From Sphingomonas morindae (lineage in GTDB: Bacteria > Pseudomonadota > Alphaproteobacteria > Sphingomonadales > Sphingomonadaceae): DNA of 64,000 bases. The stretch is taken from contig NZ_CP084931.1 of assembly GCF_023822065.1 (NCBI RefSeq), forward strand, positions 186,001-250,000. The letters are read 5' to 3'. A program made the translations under genes and the position numbers. Below, one piece after another: positions 7,574-16,653 of this stretch. The notes beneath the pieces are model-generated. The model was not told where the DNA came from. It saw only the letters and a program-made list of their open reading frames with translations, and searched no databases. Position 1 is the stretch's first letter, and every line of letters starts with the position of its first letter.

Positions 7574-10006
7574 TCAGGCCGCCGAGGCGCGGAGCGGGCC
7601 GTCCGCCTCGATCTTGCCCGCGGGGCCCGCGGCGGCCGCAGGCGCGGTGACCGCCGCCGGCCGCACCCGCGCCTCTCCCGCCGCCGCCCAGCGCGCCGCC
7701 AGCCGCCGATGCGCGGCGAGCGCCTGGCCCACCACCTGATCCATATTGTAATAGCGATAGGTGGCCAGCCGCCCGACGAAGGTGACATCCGCCTGCGCCA
7801 GCGCGAGCGCCTCGTAGCGCTTGAACAGCGCCTGGTTCTCGGCGCGCGGAATGGGATAATAGGGATCGCCCTCGGCGCTCGGATATTCGTAGGTGATGCT
7901 GGATCGCGGCGCGCTCTGGCCGGTGAGATGCTTATATTCGGTCACGCGGGTATAGGGCGTGTCGGGCGCGGGGTGGTTGATGACCGCCACCTCCTGCACC
8001 CATTCGCGGTCCACCGTCTCGTGCTGGAAGCGCAGCGACCGGTAGGGCAGCTTGCCGAAGCGATAGCCGAAATATTCGTCGATCGGCCCGGTGAAGACCA
8101 GGTGATCGTGCGGATAGGCCTCGCGCGCCTCGGCATAGTCGACGCCGAGCAGCAGATCGATATTGGGATGATCGAGCATGCGCGCGAACATGTGGGTGAA
8201 GCCCTTGGCCGGCATCGCCTGATACTGATCGGTGAAATAGCGATCGTCGCAATTGGTGCGGGTCGGCACCCGCGCCGTCACCGATTTGTCGAGCTCGGAC
8301 GGGTCCATGCCCCATTGCTTGCGGGTATAGCCCTGGAAGAAGGTTTCATAAAGTTCGCGGCCGACCGCCGAGATCACGACATCGGCCGAGCTGCGCACCA
8401 CCTCCACCGGCTCGGCACGGCTGGCGAGAAAGGCGGCGGCGGCCTCGTCGCTGTCCAGGTCCAGGCCATAGAGGCGATTGAGCGTGGTGCGGTTGATCGG
8501 CATCGGCACCAGCAGGCCGTTCACATCGGCGAGCACGCGGTGCGCATAGGGGCGCCACTCCGTGAAGCGCGAGAGATAGTCGAAGATCTCGGCCGAATTG
8601 GTGTGAAAGATGTGCGGCCCATATTGATGGATGAGGATGCCGGCTTCGTCCTCATGGTCGAAGGCGTTGCCCGCGATGTGCGGGCGGCGGTCCACCACCA
8701 GCACGCGCTTGCCGCTTTCGCGCGCCAGCCGCTCGGCCATCACCGCGCCGGCGAAGCCCGCGCCCACCACCATCACGTCATAATGGCGCGGCGCCGGCGC
8801 GCCTCCGGCGGTGGGGGAGACGATCGGCTGGACATGCGCGCCGCGCGCCGTCGCTTCGGCGATCAGCGCCTCCATCGCCGCGAAGCTCCGGTCCCAGGAG
8901 AGGGTGGCGAGGCTGTCCGCCACCGCCGCGCGCCACGCGCCGCCGGGATCGGCCGCGCGCGCGAGCGACGCCGCGCAGGCGGCGACGAAGGCATCGGCCG
9001 TGTCGGCGATCTCCACCGCCTCGAGCGCGCCGTAATGGCGCACCACGTCGGTGATCGGCGTGGAGACGACGGGCCGGCCGGCGGCGAGATATTCGGGCGT
9101 CTTGGTGGGGCTGATGAAGCGGGTCGCGGCGTTGATCGCGAAGGGCATCAGCGCCACGTCCCAGCCGCGCAGATAGTCGGGCAGGGCGGCGTAGCTCTTG
9201 CCGCCCAGATAATGGATGTTGGGCCGGCGCGGCAGATCGGCCTCGCTGATCTTCACCACCGGGCCGATGATGACCAGCGACCAGTCCGGCCGCGCGGCGG
9301 CGACCGCATCGAGCAGCGCCAGATCCATGCGCTCGTCGATCACCCCGTAGAAGCCGAGGCGCGGCCCCGGAATGGCCGCCTGGTCGGCGGGCTCGGCGCC
9401 GGGCGCGCGCGCCTTGGCGAAATGCGCGGCGTCGACGCTCGACGGAAAGGGATGGACGGCAGGATGGCGATCGCGCTTGGCTTCGTACAGGCTGTAGCCG
9501 CCGGTGAAGACGAGATCCGCCTGCGCGATCAGCCGCTCCTCGAGCGGCAGCAGCTCGGGCGGCGCGTGATCGAAATTGGCGAGCTCGTCCATGCAATCAT
9601 AGACGACGCAGTCCGCCGCGACATGGGCCGAGAAGGGCAGCATCATCGGCGTGTAATACCAGCGGATCAGCGGGCCGGAGGCGGTGGCGACGAGCGCGTC
9701 GAGCAGCGCCTTGAGCATGTCCGTCTCGCGTGTCGGATCGGCCTCGGCGGGGAGTTCGGGGGTGAGGATGGTGACGCCGGTCTCGGCGCAGGTCTGGCGA
9801 TCGAGCCGGGCCTCGGCCAATCCCTCGATGCGGCGCGGCTCTTCCCAGAACCAGGTGCGGCGCGTCCGCGCGAAACGCATTATCAGATGCTGCGGCCGCT
9901 GGAACACAAAGGCCCAGCGCAGATGGCTGAAGCAGAGCAGCGTCGGCGCGGCGGCGTCCGCCTCCCCGCTCGGCGTGGCGGAGGGGGCGTGCGGCGGCTG
10001 GACCAT
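7574..10006 (-). CDS. glf: fusion of glycosyltransferase and UDP-galactopyranose mutase
   Basis: 810 residues, two domains. Residues about 20-395 resemble a GT-B glycosyltransferase (TuaH/GT4-like): HLRWAFVFQRPQHL near the start, then a second Rossmann half with SPTKTPEYLAAGRPVVSTPI, the usual nucleotide-sugar Glu region. Residues about 407-790 are UDP-galactopyranose mutase: FAD loop VMVVGAGFAGAVMAERLA, then HQYGPHIFHTN, YTRKQWG, and RLATYRYYNMDQVVGQAL. The mutase makes UDP-galactofuranose from UDP-galactopyranose. Fusion suggests the product is handed to the linked transferase for a surface glycan; the acceptor is unknown. Divergent from the GH1/RmlD fusion, with a 188-base gap. Confidence 0.9.
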   Translation of the reverse strand: MVQPPHAPSATPSGEADAAAPTLLCFSHLRWAFVFQRPQHLIMRFARTRRTWFWEEPRRIEGLAEARLDRQTCAETGVTILTPELPAEADPTRETDMLKALLDALVATASGPLIRWYYTPMMLPFSAHVAADCVVYDCMDELANFDHAPPELLPLEERLIAQADLVFTGGYSLYEAKRDRHPAVHPFPSSVDAAHFAKARAPGAEPADQAAIPGPRLGFYGVIDERMDLALLDAVAAARPDWSLVIIGPVVKISEADLPRRPNIHYLGGKSYAALPDYLRGWDVALMPFAINAATRFISPTKTPEYLAAGRPVVSTPITDVVRHYGALEAVEIADTADAFVAACAASLARAADPGGAWRAAVADSLATLSWDRSFAAMEALIAEATARGAHVQPIVSPTAGGAPAPRHYDVMVVGAGFAGAVMAERLARESGKRVLVVDRRPHIAGNAFDHEDEAGILIHQYGPHIFHTNSAEIFDYLSRFTEWRPYAHRVLADVNGLLVPMPINRTTLNRLYGLDLDSDEAAAAFLASRAEPVEVVRSSADVVISAVGRELYETFFQGYTRKQWGMDPSELDKSVTARVPTRTNCDDRYFTDQYQAMPAKGFTHMFARMLDHPNIDLLLGVDYAEAREAYPHDHLVFTGPIDEYFGYRFGKLPYRSLRFQHETVDREWVQEVAVINHPAPDTPYTRVTEYKHLTGQSAPRSSITYEYPSAEGDPYYPIPRAENQALFKRYEALALAQADVTFVGRLATYRYYNMDQVVGQALAAHRRLAARWAAAGEARVRPAAVTAPAAAAGPAGKIEADGPLRASAA

Positions 10007-10045
10007 GGGCGCTGACCTTGCTGGTAGATGAATGTCTCAATAACC

Positions 10046-10067
10046 CGAAACGACCCTGCTGGTTTCG
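10046..10067. repeat. inverted repeat in the divergent promoter region
   Basis: CGAAAC and GTTTCG arms separated by ten bases, in the 188-base region between the two divergent fusion genes, 40 bases upstream of the glf start. The region is clearly AT-richer than its surroundings and must contain both promoters. The repeat may be a regulator site; no regulator is identified. Confidence 0.35.
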
Positions 10068-10194
10068 CGGCTAACATAGGGTAAGTAGTTGTCTAACAAG
10101 GGTTTATGCCTGATCGGCAGGGGCTCGAAATGCAACCGCCGGCGGGCCGGGCCGTTGGCCGCCACGCGATCGGATCAGCCCGGCGGAGGTGAGC

Positions 10195-12342
10195 GTGCAC
10201 GAGGCGGTGGAGCTTTGGGGCGGCCCGGAATGCACCATCAACCGGGTGGGCGACGGCTTTTCGGATCAGTTCGCGCGCAGCGGCCATGATCGCCGGCTGG
10301 ACGATATCGACCGCTTCGCCGATTTGGGCCTGCGCACGCTGCGCTACCCCTTGCTCTGGGAACGCATCGCCCCCGCGCGCCCCGATGCCTGCGACTGGCG
10401 CTGGGCGGATGCGGCGATGGCGGCGCTGGCGCGACGGGGCGTCCGCGTCATTGCCGGGCTGGTCCATCATGGCAGCGGGCCGCGCTACACCAGCCTGCTC
10501 GACGATGCCGGCTTCGCCGCCGGGCTGGCGCGCCATGCCCGCGCGGTCGCCGAACGCTATCCCGAGATCGGCGACTGGACGCCGGTCAACGAGCCGCTCA
10601 CCACCGCGCGCTTCTCCGCGCTCTACGGCCATTGGTATCCGCACGCGCGCGCCGAGCCGGAGTTCTGGCGCGCGCTGCTCAACCAGATCGACGGCGTGCG
10701 GCTGGCGATGCGCGCCGTGCGCGCCATCAACCCGCGCGCGCGGCTGATCCAGACCGACGATCTCGGCCGGACCTACGCCACCGCCGCGCTGCGCGACCAG
10801 GCCGCGTTCGACAATCTGCGCCGCTGGGCGAGCTGGGATCTGCTGACCGGCCGGGTGACGAAGGATCATCCGCTCTGGGCGCGGCTGGCGCGCTACGGCC
10901 TGGCCTCGCGGCTCGCGGCCATCGCCGACGATCCCTGCCCGCCCGATCTGATCGGCATCAACCATTATCTCACCAGCGACCGCTTCCTCGATCACCGGCT
11001 GCATCGCTATCCGGCGCGCAGCCATGGCGGCAGCGACACGCATCGCTATGCCGATGTCGAGGCCATCCGCGTGCTGGAACCGGCGCCGCCGGGGCTTGCG
11101 GGCGCGCTCGGCGAGGCCTGGGCGCGCTACGGCATTCCGCTCGCCATCACCGAGGCGCATAATGGCTGCACCCGCGAGGAGCAGCTGCGCTGGCTGGTGG
11201 AGGCGTGGGACAGCGCCGTCCGGCTGCGCGGCGCCGGGGTGGATGTGCGGGCCGTCACCGTCTGGTCGCTGCTCGGCAGCCATGGCTGGAACACGCTGCT
11301 CACCAGCCCCGGCCTCTACGAGCCGGGCGTGTTCGACCTGAGCGGCGGCACGCCCCGGCCGACCGCGCTGGCGGGGCTGGTGCGCGCCCTGGCGGAGGGC
11401 GCGGCGCCGCCGCCGCTGGCGGGCGGCGCCGGCTGGTGGCGCCGCCCGCTGCGGCTGGAACATCCGCCCGTGCCGCGCCCGGCGCCGCTCGCCGAGCATC
11501 GGCCGCCTGCACCGCGTCCGGCGCCCCCGCCGATGCTGCTGCTGGGCGGCGACAGCGCGATCGGACGCGCGATCCGCACCGCCTGCGCGGTGCGCGGTCT
11601 TGCCGTCACCGCCATCGCGACGGCGGATCTCGATGCCGCGCTCGCCGCCTCGCCATCGCCGCTGGCGCTGATCGACGCGAGCCCGGCGGCGGCGGGGGTC
11701 GGCGCGGCCGAAGGGCTCGCACCCGCCGCCCTGGTGGCGTGCGCCGCCGCCGCCGCCGATCGGCTGGCGCGGGCCGCCGCGCGCGGCGTGCCGAGCCTGA
11801 GCTTCACCACCGATCTCGTCTTCGCCCCCGTCGCCGACGCGGCCGAGGCGTGCGACGAGCAGGCCCGGCCCCGGCCCGCCACCCGCTATGGCGCGCTCCA
11901 CGCCGAGATCGACCGCCGCGTCGCCCGTCTGGCCGGCCAGCATCTGCGCATCCGCCACGGCCCGCTGCTCGATCCCGCCGCGCCGCCCGCCTGGCTGGGC
12001 GCGCTGCGCGACGGCGCCGCCGTGGCGCTCAGCGACAGCGGTCTGGTGAGCCCCGCGCACCTTCCCGATCTGGTGCGCACCGCGCTCGACCTGCTGGAGG
12101 ACGACGCCGGCGGCAGCTGGCATCTGTGCCATGCGCCGGCGCTGAGCTGGGCCGGGCTGGGGCGCCGGCTGGCGCGGGCGACGGGCGCCGATCCGGCGCT
12201 GGTGCGCGCCACCGCCGCGCCCGCGCCGGCGGGCGCGCCGCTCGCCAGCCGGCGGGGCGCACCGCTGCCGCCGCTGGACGACGCGCTCGCCGCCTTCGCC
12301 GCCGCGCTGGCCCCGGCCCCGGCCGCACGCCGGGCGGCCTGA
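10195..12342 (+). CDS. fusion of GH1-like domain and RmlD-like sugar-nucleotide reductase
   Basis: About 715 residues. The N-terminal part (about 1-400) is a (beta/alpha)8 domain like glycoside hydrolase family 1: the acid/base region reads WTPVNEPLTT and a possible nucleophile region reads ITEAHNG, both with the expected Glu. After a Pro/Ala linker (about 400-445), residues about 447-715 form a Rossmann domain like RmlD (dTDP-4-dehydrorhamnose reductase), with LLLGGDSAIGRA as nucleotide loop and SFTTDLVF; the YxxxK is replaced by RYGALHAEID, so catalysis is uncertain. I prefer the GTG at 10195, five bases after GGAGG; a GTG at 10189 overlaps that site. No signal peptide. It probably works with the divergent Glf fusion in glycan synthesis. 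Confidence 0.82.
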   Translation: MHEAVELWGGPECTINRVGDGFSDQFARSGHDRRLDDIDRFADLGLRTLRYPLLWERIAPARPDACDWRWADAAMAALARRGVRVIAGLVHHGSGPRYTSLLDDAGFAAGLARHARAVAERYPEIGDWTPVNEPLTTARFSALYGHWYPHARAEPEFWRALLNQIDGVRLAMRAVRAINPRARLIQTDDLGRTYATAALRDQAAFDNLRRWASWDLLTGRVTKDHPLWARLARYGLASRLAAIADDPCPPDLIGINHYLTSDRFLDHRLHRYPARSHGGSDTHRYADVEAIRVLEPAPPGLAGALGEAWARYGIPLAITEAHNGCTREEQLRWLVEAWDSAVRLRGAGVDVRAVTVWSLLGSHGWNTLLTSPGLYEPGVFDLSGGTPRPTALAGLVRALAEGAAPPPLAGGAGWWRRPLRLEHPPVPRPAPLAEHRPPAPRPAPPPMLLLGGDSAIGRAIRTACAVRGLAVTAIATADLDAALAASPSPLALIDASPAAAGVGAAEGLAPAALVACAAAAADRLARAAARGVPSLSFTTDLVFAPVADAAEACDEQARPRPATRYGALHAEIDRRVARLAGQHLRIRHGPLLDPAAPPAWLGALRDGAAVALSDSGLVSPAHLPDLVRTALDLLEDDAGGSWHLCHAPALSWAGLGRRLARATGADPALVRATAAPAPAGAPLASRRGAPLPPLDDALAAFAAALAPAPAARRAA

Positions 12343-12412
12343 CCGGCTTTCTCCGCTTGTGTCCGCGCCCCGGCTTGGGCAGCTAGGGCGCCGGTATCAA
12401 GGAGAGCGCGCG

Positions 12413-13765
12413 ATGCGGAAGACGGGGATCGGCCTGGCGTTGCTGGCGGGCGCGGCCATGGCGAGCGCCGCGCCCAAGCCGGGCTGGATTGTCAATCCCG
12501 CCTGGGTGCATGCCGAGGAGAGTTTCCTCGCCAGCGATGCGCTGCGCGGGCGCGGCAGCTTCACCCGCGACGAGGCGATCGCCGCCGCCTATGTGGGCAG
12601 CCAGTTCGAGGCGTTCGGCCTCAAGCCCGCGCCCGGCCTGACGGGCTATGTCCAGACCGCGCCGCTGATCCATACGCGCGTCGAAGGGGCGCCGCGGCTC
12701 AGCCTGGCCGGCCGCGCGCTGCCCGCGCCGACGCTGGTGGTGGGGCCGCTCGGCCCGATCGAGGGCAAGGTCGCGCTGGTCGCCTCGGGCGATCCCGCCG
12801 ATCTGCCCGAGGACGCGCCGATCGTCGCCGTCGCGGCGCCGCGCGTGGAGCCGGCCGCCCTGTTCCGCGCCGCCCGGGCCAAACATATCGGGCTGGTGGT
12901 GATTGAGGCGAGCGCGGCCAGCGCGGCGTGGCGCGCCAGCCTGGATCCGGCGCCGGCCATGCCGAGCTATGTCGCGGGCGATCCGCCGGCGCGGCGCACC
13001 GCCTTCGCCACGCTCGACGCGGCGGGCTTCGCGGCGCTGCGCGCCGGCGCGGGCGCGATCGCCCGGCTGGACGTGACGGTGGCGCGCGATCCGGGCAGCA
13101 CCAGCAACGCGATCGGCTATCTGCCGGGCACCGATCCGCAGGCCGGCGTAATCCTGCTCAGCGCGCATCTCGATCATCTCGGCCAGCGCGCGGACGGCAC
13201 CATCTTCCACGGCGCCAATGACGATGCATCGGGCACCACCGCCGTGATGGAGCTGGCGCGCGCGCTCGCCGCCACCGGGCCGCACCGGCGCGGCCTGTTG
13301 TTCGTCGCCTATGGCAGCGAGGAGGCGGGCACCTATGGCTCGCGCTATTTCGGCGCGCATCCCCCGGTGCCGCTGACCAGCCTCGTCGCCAATATCGAGT
13401 TCGAGATGATCGGCGCGCAGGATCCGCGCCTGCCGGCTGGCGCGCTGATGATGACGGGCTTTCCCCGCTCCGATCTGGGCGCGGCGCTCAAGGCGGGCGG
13501 CGCGCTGATTGCGCCCGATCCCTATCCGGAGGAGCATTTCTTCGAGCGCTCCGACAATTACGCGCTCGCGCTCAAGGGGGTGGTGGCGCACACTCTGTCG
13601 GGCTGGGCGGTGGTGCCGACCTACCACCAGCCGACCGACGATCTCGCCCATATCGACTTTCCGTTCATGACCCGCGCCATCCAGTCGCTGGTCGGGCCGG
13701 TGCAGACGCTCGCCAATGGGCGCTTCACCCCGCATTGGCAGGGCGAGGGCCAGCCCAAGGAATAG
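12413..13765 (+). CDS. exported M28 family zinc aminopeptidase
   Basis: 450 residues. Signal peptide MRKTGIGLALLAGAAMASAA, then a catalytic fold interrupted by a PA-like insert (about 90-220). Zinc ligands of family M28 are visible: His in SAHLDHLG, the bridging Asp in GANDDASGT, the Glu pair in YGSEEAGTYGS, and the late His in YHQPTDD. It should release N-terminal amino acids from peptides outside the cytoplasm. AAGGAGAG precedes the ATG at 12413; upstream in-frame ATGs would spoil the signal peptide. It converges on the OsmC gene, ten bases away. A second M28 enzyme lies at 14.3-15.7 kb. Confidence 0.93.
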   Translation: MRKTGIGLALLAGAAMASAAPKPGWIVNPAWVHAEESFLASDALRGRGSFTRDEAIAAAYVGSQFEAFGLKPAPGLTGYVQTAPLIHTRVEGAPRLSLAGRALPAPTLVVGPLGPIEGKVALVASGDPADLPEDAPIVAVAAPRVEPAALFRAARAKHIGLVVIEASAASAAWRASLDPAPAMPSYVAGDPPARRTAFATLDAAGFAALRAGAGAIARLDVTVARDPGSTSNAIGYLPGTDPQAGVILLSAHLDHLGQRADGTIFHGANDDASGTTAVMELARALAATGPHRRGLLFVAYGSEEAGTYGSRYFGAHPPVPLTSLVANIEFEMIGAQDPRLPAGALMMTGFPRSDLGAALKAGGALIAPDPYPEEHFFERSDNYALALKGVVAHTLSGWAVVPTYHQPTDDLAHIDFPFMTRAIQSLVGPVQTLANGRFTPHWQGEGQPKE

Positions 13766-13775
13766 CGCCGGCCGG

Positions 13776-14255
13776 TCAGGCCGTGGCGAGGCGGATCTCG
13801 GGCTCCACGGTGACGGGGAAGGCCAGCGAGCGGGCGATGAAGCAGAGCCGGTGCGCCTCCGCGTGCAGCGCGGCGGCGTGCGACAGATCGCTGCCCGGCG
13901 CCAGCGTGATGGCGGGGCGCAGCACCGCGCCGACGAACTGGCCGCCGCCATCGGCCTCCTCGATCATGCGCGCCTCGGCCGTGTCGCGATAGTCGAGCAC
14001 GATCACGCCCTGGCCGGCGCACAGGCCGAGATACCAGAGCTTGTGACAGGCCGCCACGGCGGCGAGCAGCAGCTCCTCGGGGTTCCAGCGCGTCGGATCG
14101 CCCGCAAAGGCCGGATCGGACGAGCCCGGGATGGCGGGCTTGCCCGGCGCGGTGATGCTGTGCGCGCGCGCATAGGCGCGCGGGCCCGACGTGCCCGTGC
14201 CCTGATTGCCCGTCCAGCTGATCGTGACCGCATAATCGTGCGTGCGTTCGGCCAT
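13776..14255 (-). CDS. OsmC/Ohr family peroxiredoxin-like protein
   Basis: 159 residues. OsmC-fold proteins reduce organic hydroperoxides with two cysteines. Both are present: one in WNPEELLLAAVAACH (about residue 70, with the conserved Glu before it) and one in HRLCFIARS. The N-terminus WTGNQGTGTSGPRAYARAH is typical of the OsmC subfamily that keeps an aromatic-Gly beta-strand region. No signal peptide, so cytosolic. ATG 14255 follows GGGAGGGCAGG. It is downstream, on the same strand, of the M28 peptidase at 14311 with a 55-base gap. Confidence 0.92.
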   Translation of the reverse strand: MAERTHDYAVTISWTGNQGTGTSGPRAYARAHSITAPGKPAIPGSSDPAFAGDPTRWNPEELLLAAVAACHKLWYLGLCAGQGVIVLDYRDTAEARMIEEADGGGQFVGAVLRPAITLAPGSDLSHAAALHAEAHRLCFIARSLAFPVTVEPEIRLATA

Positions 14256-14310
14256 CCGCGCCTGCCCTCCCGCCGCCGCTCCTGCCGCGGCGACGGGACG
14301 GGGGCAAGCC

Positions 14311-15732
14311 TCAGTGGGTGCCGCCGGCGGGGGCGAGCGGCTCGGGCGCGTCGGCCACCACCGCCAGCATCGTCGTCCAGGCGGCGACATTCTGGCGCAG
14401 CTGCTCGGGATCGATCCGGTCGAGCGTGTCCTCGGGCGTGTGGTGCCAGTCGAAATAGCGCAGGCCCGACTGGTTGAGATCGACCCCGGTGGCGCCGGCC
14501 GCGATCGTCGGCTCGACATCGGTGCCGCCATGCACCGCGCCCGCGCCCGGCACGACGCCGAGCGGCGCCAGCGCGGCGGCGAGGCGATCGCCCACGGGCG
14601 CCGCCGCGCCGGTGAAGCCCGTCTGCACGCGCCAGACCCGATCCGCGCCGAAATCGCTTTCCGCGGCGACGACATGCAGCTCGCCGCGATGCGCGCGGGC
14701 ATAGGCTTCGCCGCCATAGCCGCCAGTCTCCTCGTCGCCGAACCAGACGAGCCGGACGGTGCGGCGATGCGCGCCGCTGTCGAGCAGGCGCTTGGCGGCG
14801 GCGGCGGTGATGGCGACGCCGGCGCCATCGTCGATCGCGCCGGTGCCGAGATCCCAGCTGTCGAGATGGCCGCCGATCAGCACGATGCCGGCGGCGGGAT
14901 CGGTGCCGGGCACGTCCGCCACGACATTGCCCGAGCGGCGCTGGCCGATCTGATGATCGTCGAGCAGCAGATGCACGCGCACCTCGCCGCCGCGCTTGAC
15001 CATCCGCTCGAGATTCTCGGCATCCGCCACCGAGAGCGCCGCCGCCGGGATCGGCGTCACGCCCTGGGGGAAATTGGTGACGCCGGCATGCGGGCCGCGG
15101 CCATGATCGGTGCCGATCGAGCGGATCAGGATCGCCGCCGCGCCCTTGGCCGCCGCCATCGCCGGCCCGACGAAGCGCGCAGCCCCCGCGCTGCCATAGC
15201 TCGAGCCATCCTGCGTCGGCTGCATGGCATTGGAGACGAAGGCGATCTTGCCCTTGAGGCTGGCCTGTGGCGCCTCTGCCAGATCGGCATAGCTGGCGAA
15301 GAAGACGATCGGCGCGGTCAGCCCCTGCGGCGGCGTCGCGCCCGAATTGCCGAGGCCGACGATGCGCAGCGGCTGCGGATAGGGGCTGATCACCGCCGCG
15401 CTTTCGGCGCCGCGCGTCCAGACCGGCAGATCATAGGCTTCGACATGGACGTTGCGGAAGCCGAGCGCGGTGAGCCGCGCCACCGCCCAATCGCGCGCGC
15501 GCGCCTCGGCCGCGCTGCCGTCCATGCGCGGCCCGATCTCGGTGGTGAGACCTTCCACCAGATCCCAGGCGAGCGTGTCGTTCAGCGCCGCATCGCGCAA
15601 GGCCGCCACGCGCGGATCCACCGCCACCACCGCGGGCGCGGCGCGCATATGCGGCGCCGGCGCGGGCGGCTGGGCGCCGGCCATGCTCCCGATCAGAAAA
15701 GCCGCAGAAACCAGAAGCTTATTGCGCGTCAT
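14311..15732 (-). CDS. exported M28 family metallopeptidase with PA domain
   Basis: 473 residues. Signal peptide MTRNKLLVSAAFLIGSMAGA. A PA-type insert at about 120-250 (SLKGKIAFVSNAM, GAAAILIRSIG) is followed by the M28 metal centre: LIGGHLDSWDLGTGAIDDGAG (His, Asp), WFGDEETGGYGG (catalytic Glu-Glu) and, near the end, FDWHHTPEDTLDRID. This arrangement matches carboxypeptidase Q-like members that hydrolyse dipeptides or short peptides. ATG 15732 follows AAGGGATGGGCG on the minus strand. It is distinct from the M28 gene at 12.4 kb; the shared motifs are family-level. Confidence 0.92.
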   Translation of the reverse strand: MTRNKLLVSAAFLIGSMAGAQPPAPAPHMRAAPAVVAVDPRVAALRDAALNDTLAWDLVEGLTTEIGPRMDGSAAEARARDWAVARLTALGFRNVHVEAYDLPVWTRGAESAAVISPYPQPLRIVGLGNSGATPPQGLTAPIVFFASYADLAEAPQASLKGKIAFVSNAMQPTQDGSSYGSAGAARFVGPAMAAAKGAAAILIRSIGTDHGRGPHAGVTNFPQGVTPIPAAALSVADAENLERMVKRGGEVRVHLLLDDHQIGQRRSGNVVADVPGTDPAAGIVLIGGHLDSWDLGTGAIDDGAGVAITAAAAKRLLDSGAHRRTVRLVWFGDEETGGYGGEAYARAHRGELHVVAAESDFGADRVWRVQTGFTGAAAPVGDRLAAALAPLGVVPGAGAVHGGTDVEPTIAAGATGVDLNQSGLRYFDWHHTPEDTLDRIDPEQLRQNVAAWTTMLAVVADAPEPLAPAGGTH

Positions 15733-15880
15733 CGCCCATCCCTTGTTGCGTGCCCGCGCGCATCCTGGCGGCAAGCGCGGCGAATGTCACGGTGCTGCGC
15801 CCGCGTCGGCGCCCTCGTCCGGCCGTGGATTGCCAGCGCTGGTGCGCCTAGTAGGGGGTAGGCGAGACGGAGAGGTGCGG

Positions 15881-16132
15881 ATGCGATGGGCGATCTCGGC
15901 CGTGGTCGGCCTCATCATCGTGCTGGGGCTCCCGCTCGTCATCGCGAGAACACAGGCGTTCGCGCGTCGCAAAAGACGCGCGCGCGGGATCGTCACCGGC
16001 ATTGAGGCCGGCTTCGGCATGTGCGATCCTGCCCGGGCACGGGCTCGGCACAGCATCGAGATACGACAGGAGATCGGCCACGGCGACGAGGGCGATCAAG
16101 GCGATCTGCGCGATCGCCCTTCACGGCGCTGA
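15881..16132 (+). CDS. small membrane-anchored protein of unknown function
   Basis: 83 residues, not recognised. MRWAISAVVGLIIVLGLPLVIA forms a hydrophobic N-terminal segment followed by a strongly basic ARRKRRARG, an N-in or signal-anchor arrangement that leaves about 60 residues, rich in charged residues, on one side of the membrane. GGAGAGGTGCGG sits directly before the ATG, which decides the start. It is divergent from the M28 peptidase at 15732 and followed after 100 bases by another small exported protein on the same strand. Moderately supported; the C-terminal half has no recognisable motif. Confidence 0.5.
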   Translation: MRWAISAVVGLIIVLGLPLVIARTQAFARRKRRARGIVTGIEAGFGMCDPARARARHSIEIRQEIGHGDEGDQGDLRDRPSRR

Positions 16133-16232
16133 AGGCCCCCCGAACGCGGCCGCATCCGCATTGCATCCGCTCAAAGCTGCGATAGGCTCAGGCCGGGTCC
16201 TGGTCCGCGCGATGGACAAGGAGCGACGCGCC

Positions 16233-16631
16233 ATGATGCCAAAAACGACTCTTCTGGTTCCGCTGGTCGTCGCCCAATTTGCCGCGATGGCGCCCCTGGC
16301 GGCACAGCCGATCCTGGAGGATTGCCATGGCACGGAAACCGTGAAGATCGGGAATGGCGCCCCCCGAACCATTCCCTACGCTCTTAGCTTTAAAGCCGAT
16401 TTGGCGGCCGGGACCTATTGTTACGGATCCTGCACCAAGGCGCAGACCTATCCGATTGCCGATGCCGCATCATCGCCGCTGAAGCTGTCCGACATGGCGA
16501 GCGGCGGCCAGGCGCGGCATCTCCTTTTCGATCGGGTGACGGGGAGGCTTACGGATGATCAGCAGTTCGACGCCGGGCTCGGCACCGTAACCCGCCGGGC
16601 CGTCGCGATCTGCAAGCCACCGGCCCGATGA
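16233..16631 (+). CDS. small exported four-cysteine protein of unknown function
   Basis: 132 residues. MMPKTTLLVPLVVAQF followed by an Ala-rich segment ending at about residue 24 (PLAAQ) is a clear signal peptide. The mature part of about 108 residues has four cysteines (C31, C63, C67, C127), enough for two disulfides in the periplasm, and includes TYCYGSC. No family recognised. AAGGAG lies nine bases before ATG 16233; an ATG at 16212 would precede that site. Codon use is somewhat less GC-biased than the neighbours (TCT, CTT, TTT, AAA appear), which could indicate recent acquisition. It converges on the GH31 gene. Confidence 0.6.
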   Translation: MMPKTTLLVPLVVAQFAAMAPLAAQPILEDCHGTETVKIGNGAPRTIPYALSFKADLAAGTYCYGSCTKAQTYPIADAASSPLKLSDMASGGQARHLLFDRVTGRLTDDQQFDAGLGTVTRRAVAICKPPAR

Positions 16632-16653
16632 TCGCGACGGCAGCGTTTACGGC

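Noticed and set aside
7528-7788. Longer N-terminus for the MFS gene at 5881
   Set aside because: The extension overlaps the end of the Glf fusion gene and the 24-bp palindrome, and consists of Arg-rich shadow sequence.
12413-15732. The two M28 peptidases as a recent tandem duplication
   Set aside because: They are on opposite strands, differ in length and sequence outside zinc motifs, and are separated by an OsmC gene.
15848-16099. Minus-strand 83-codon frame opposite the small membrane protein
   Set aside because: It lacks a ribosome binding site and a membrane or family signature; the plus-strand frame has both a strong site and a hydrophobic segment.
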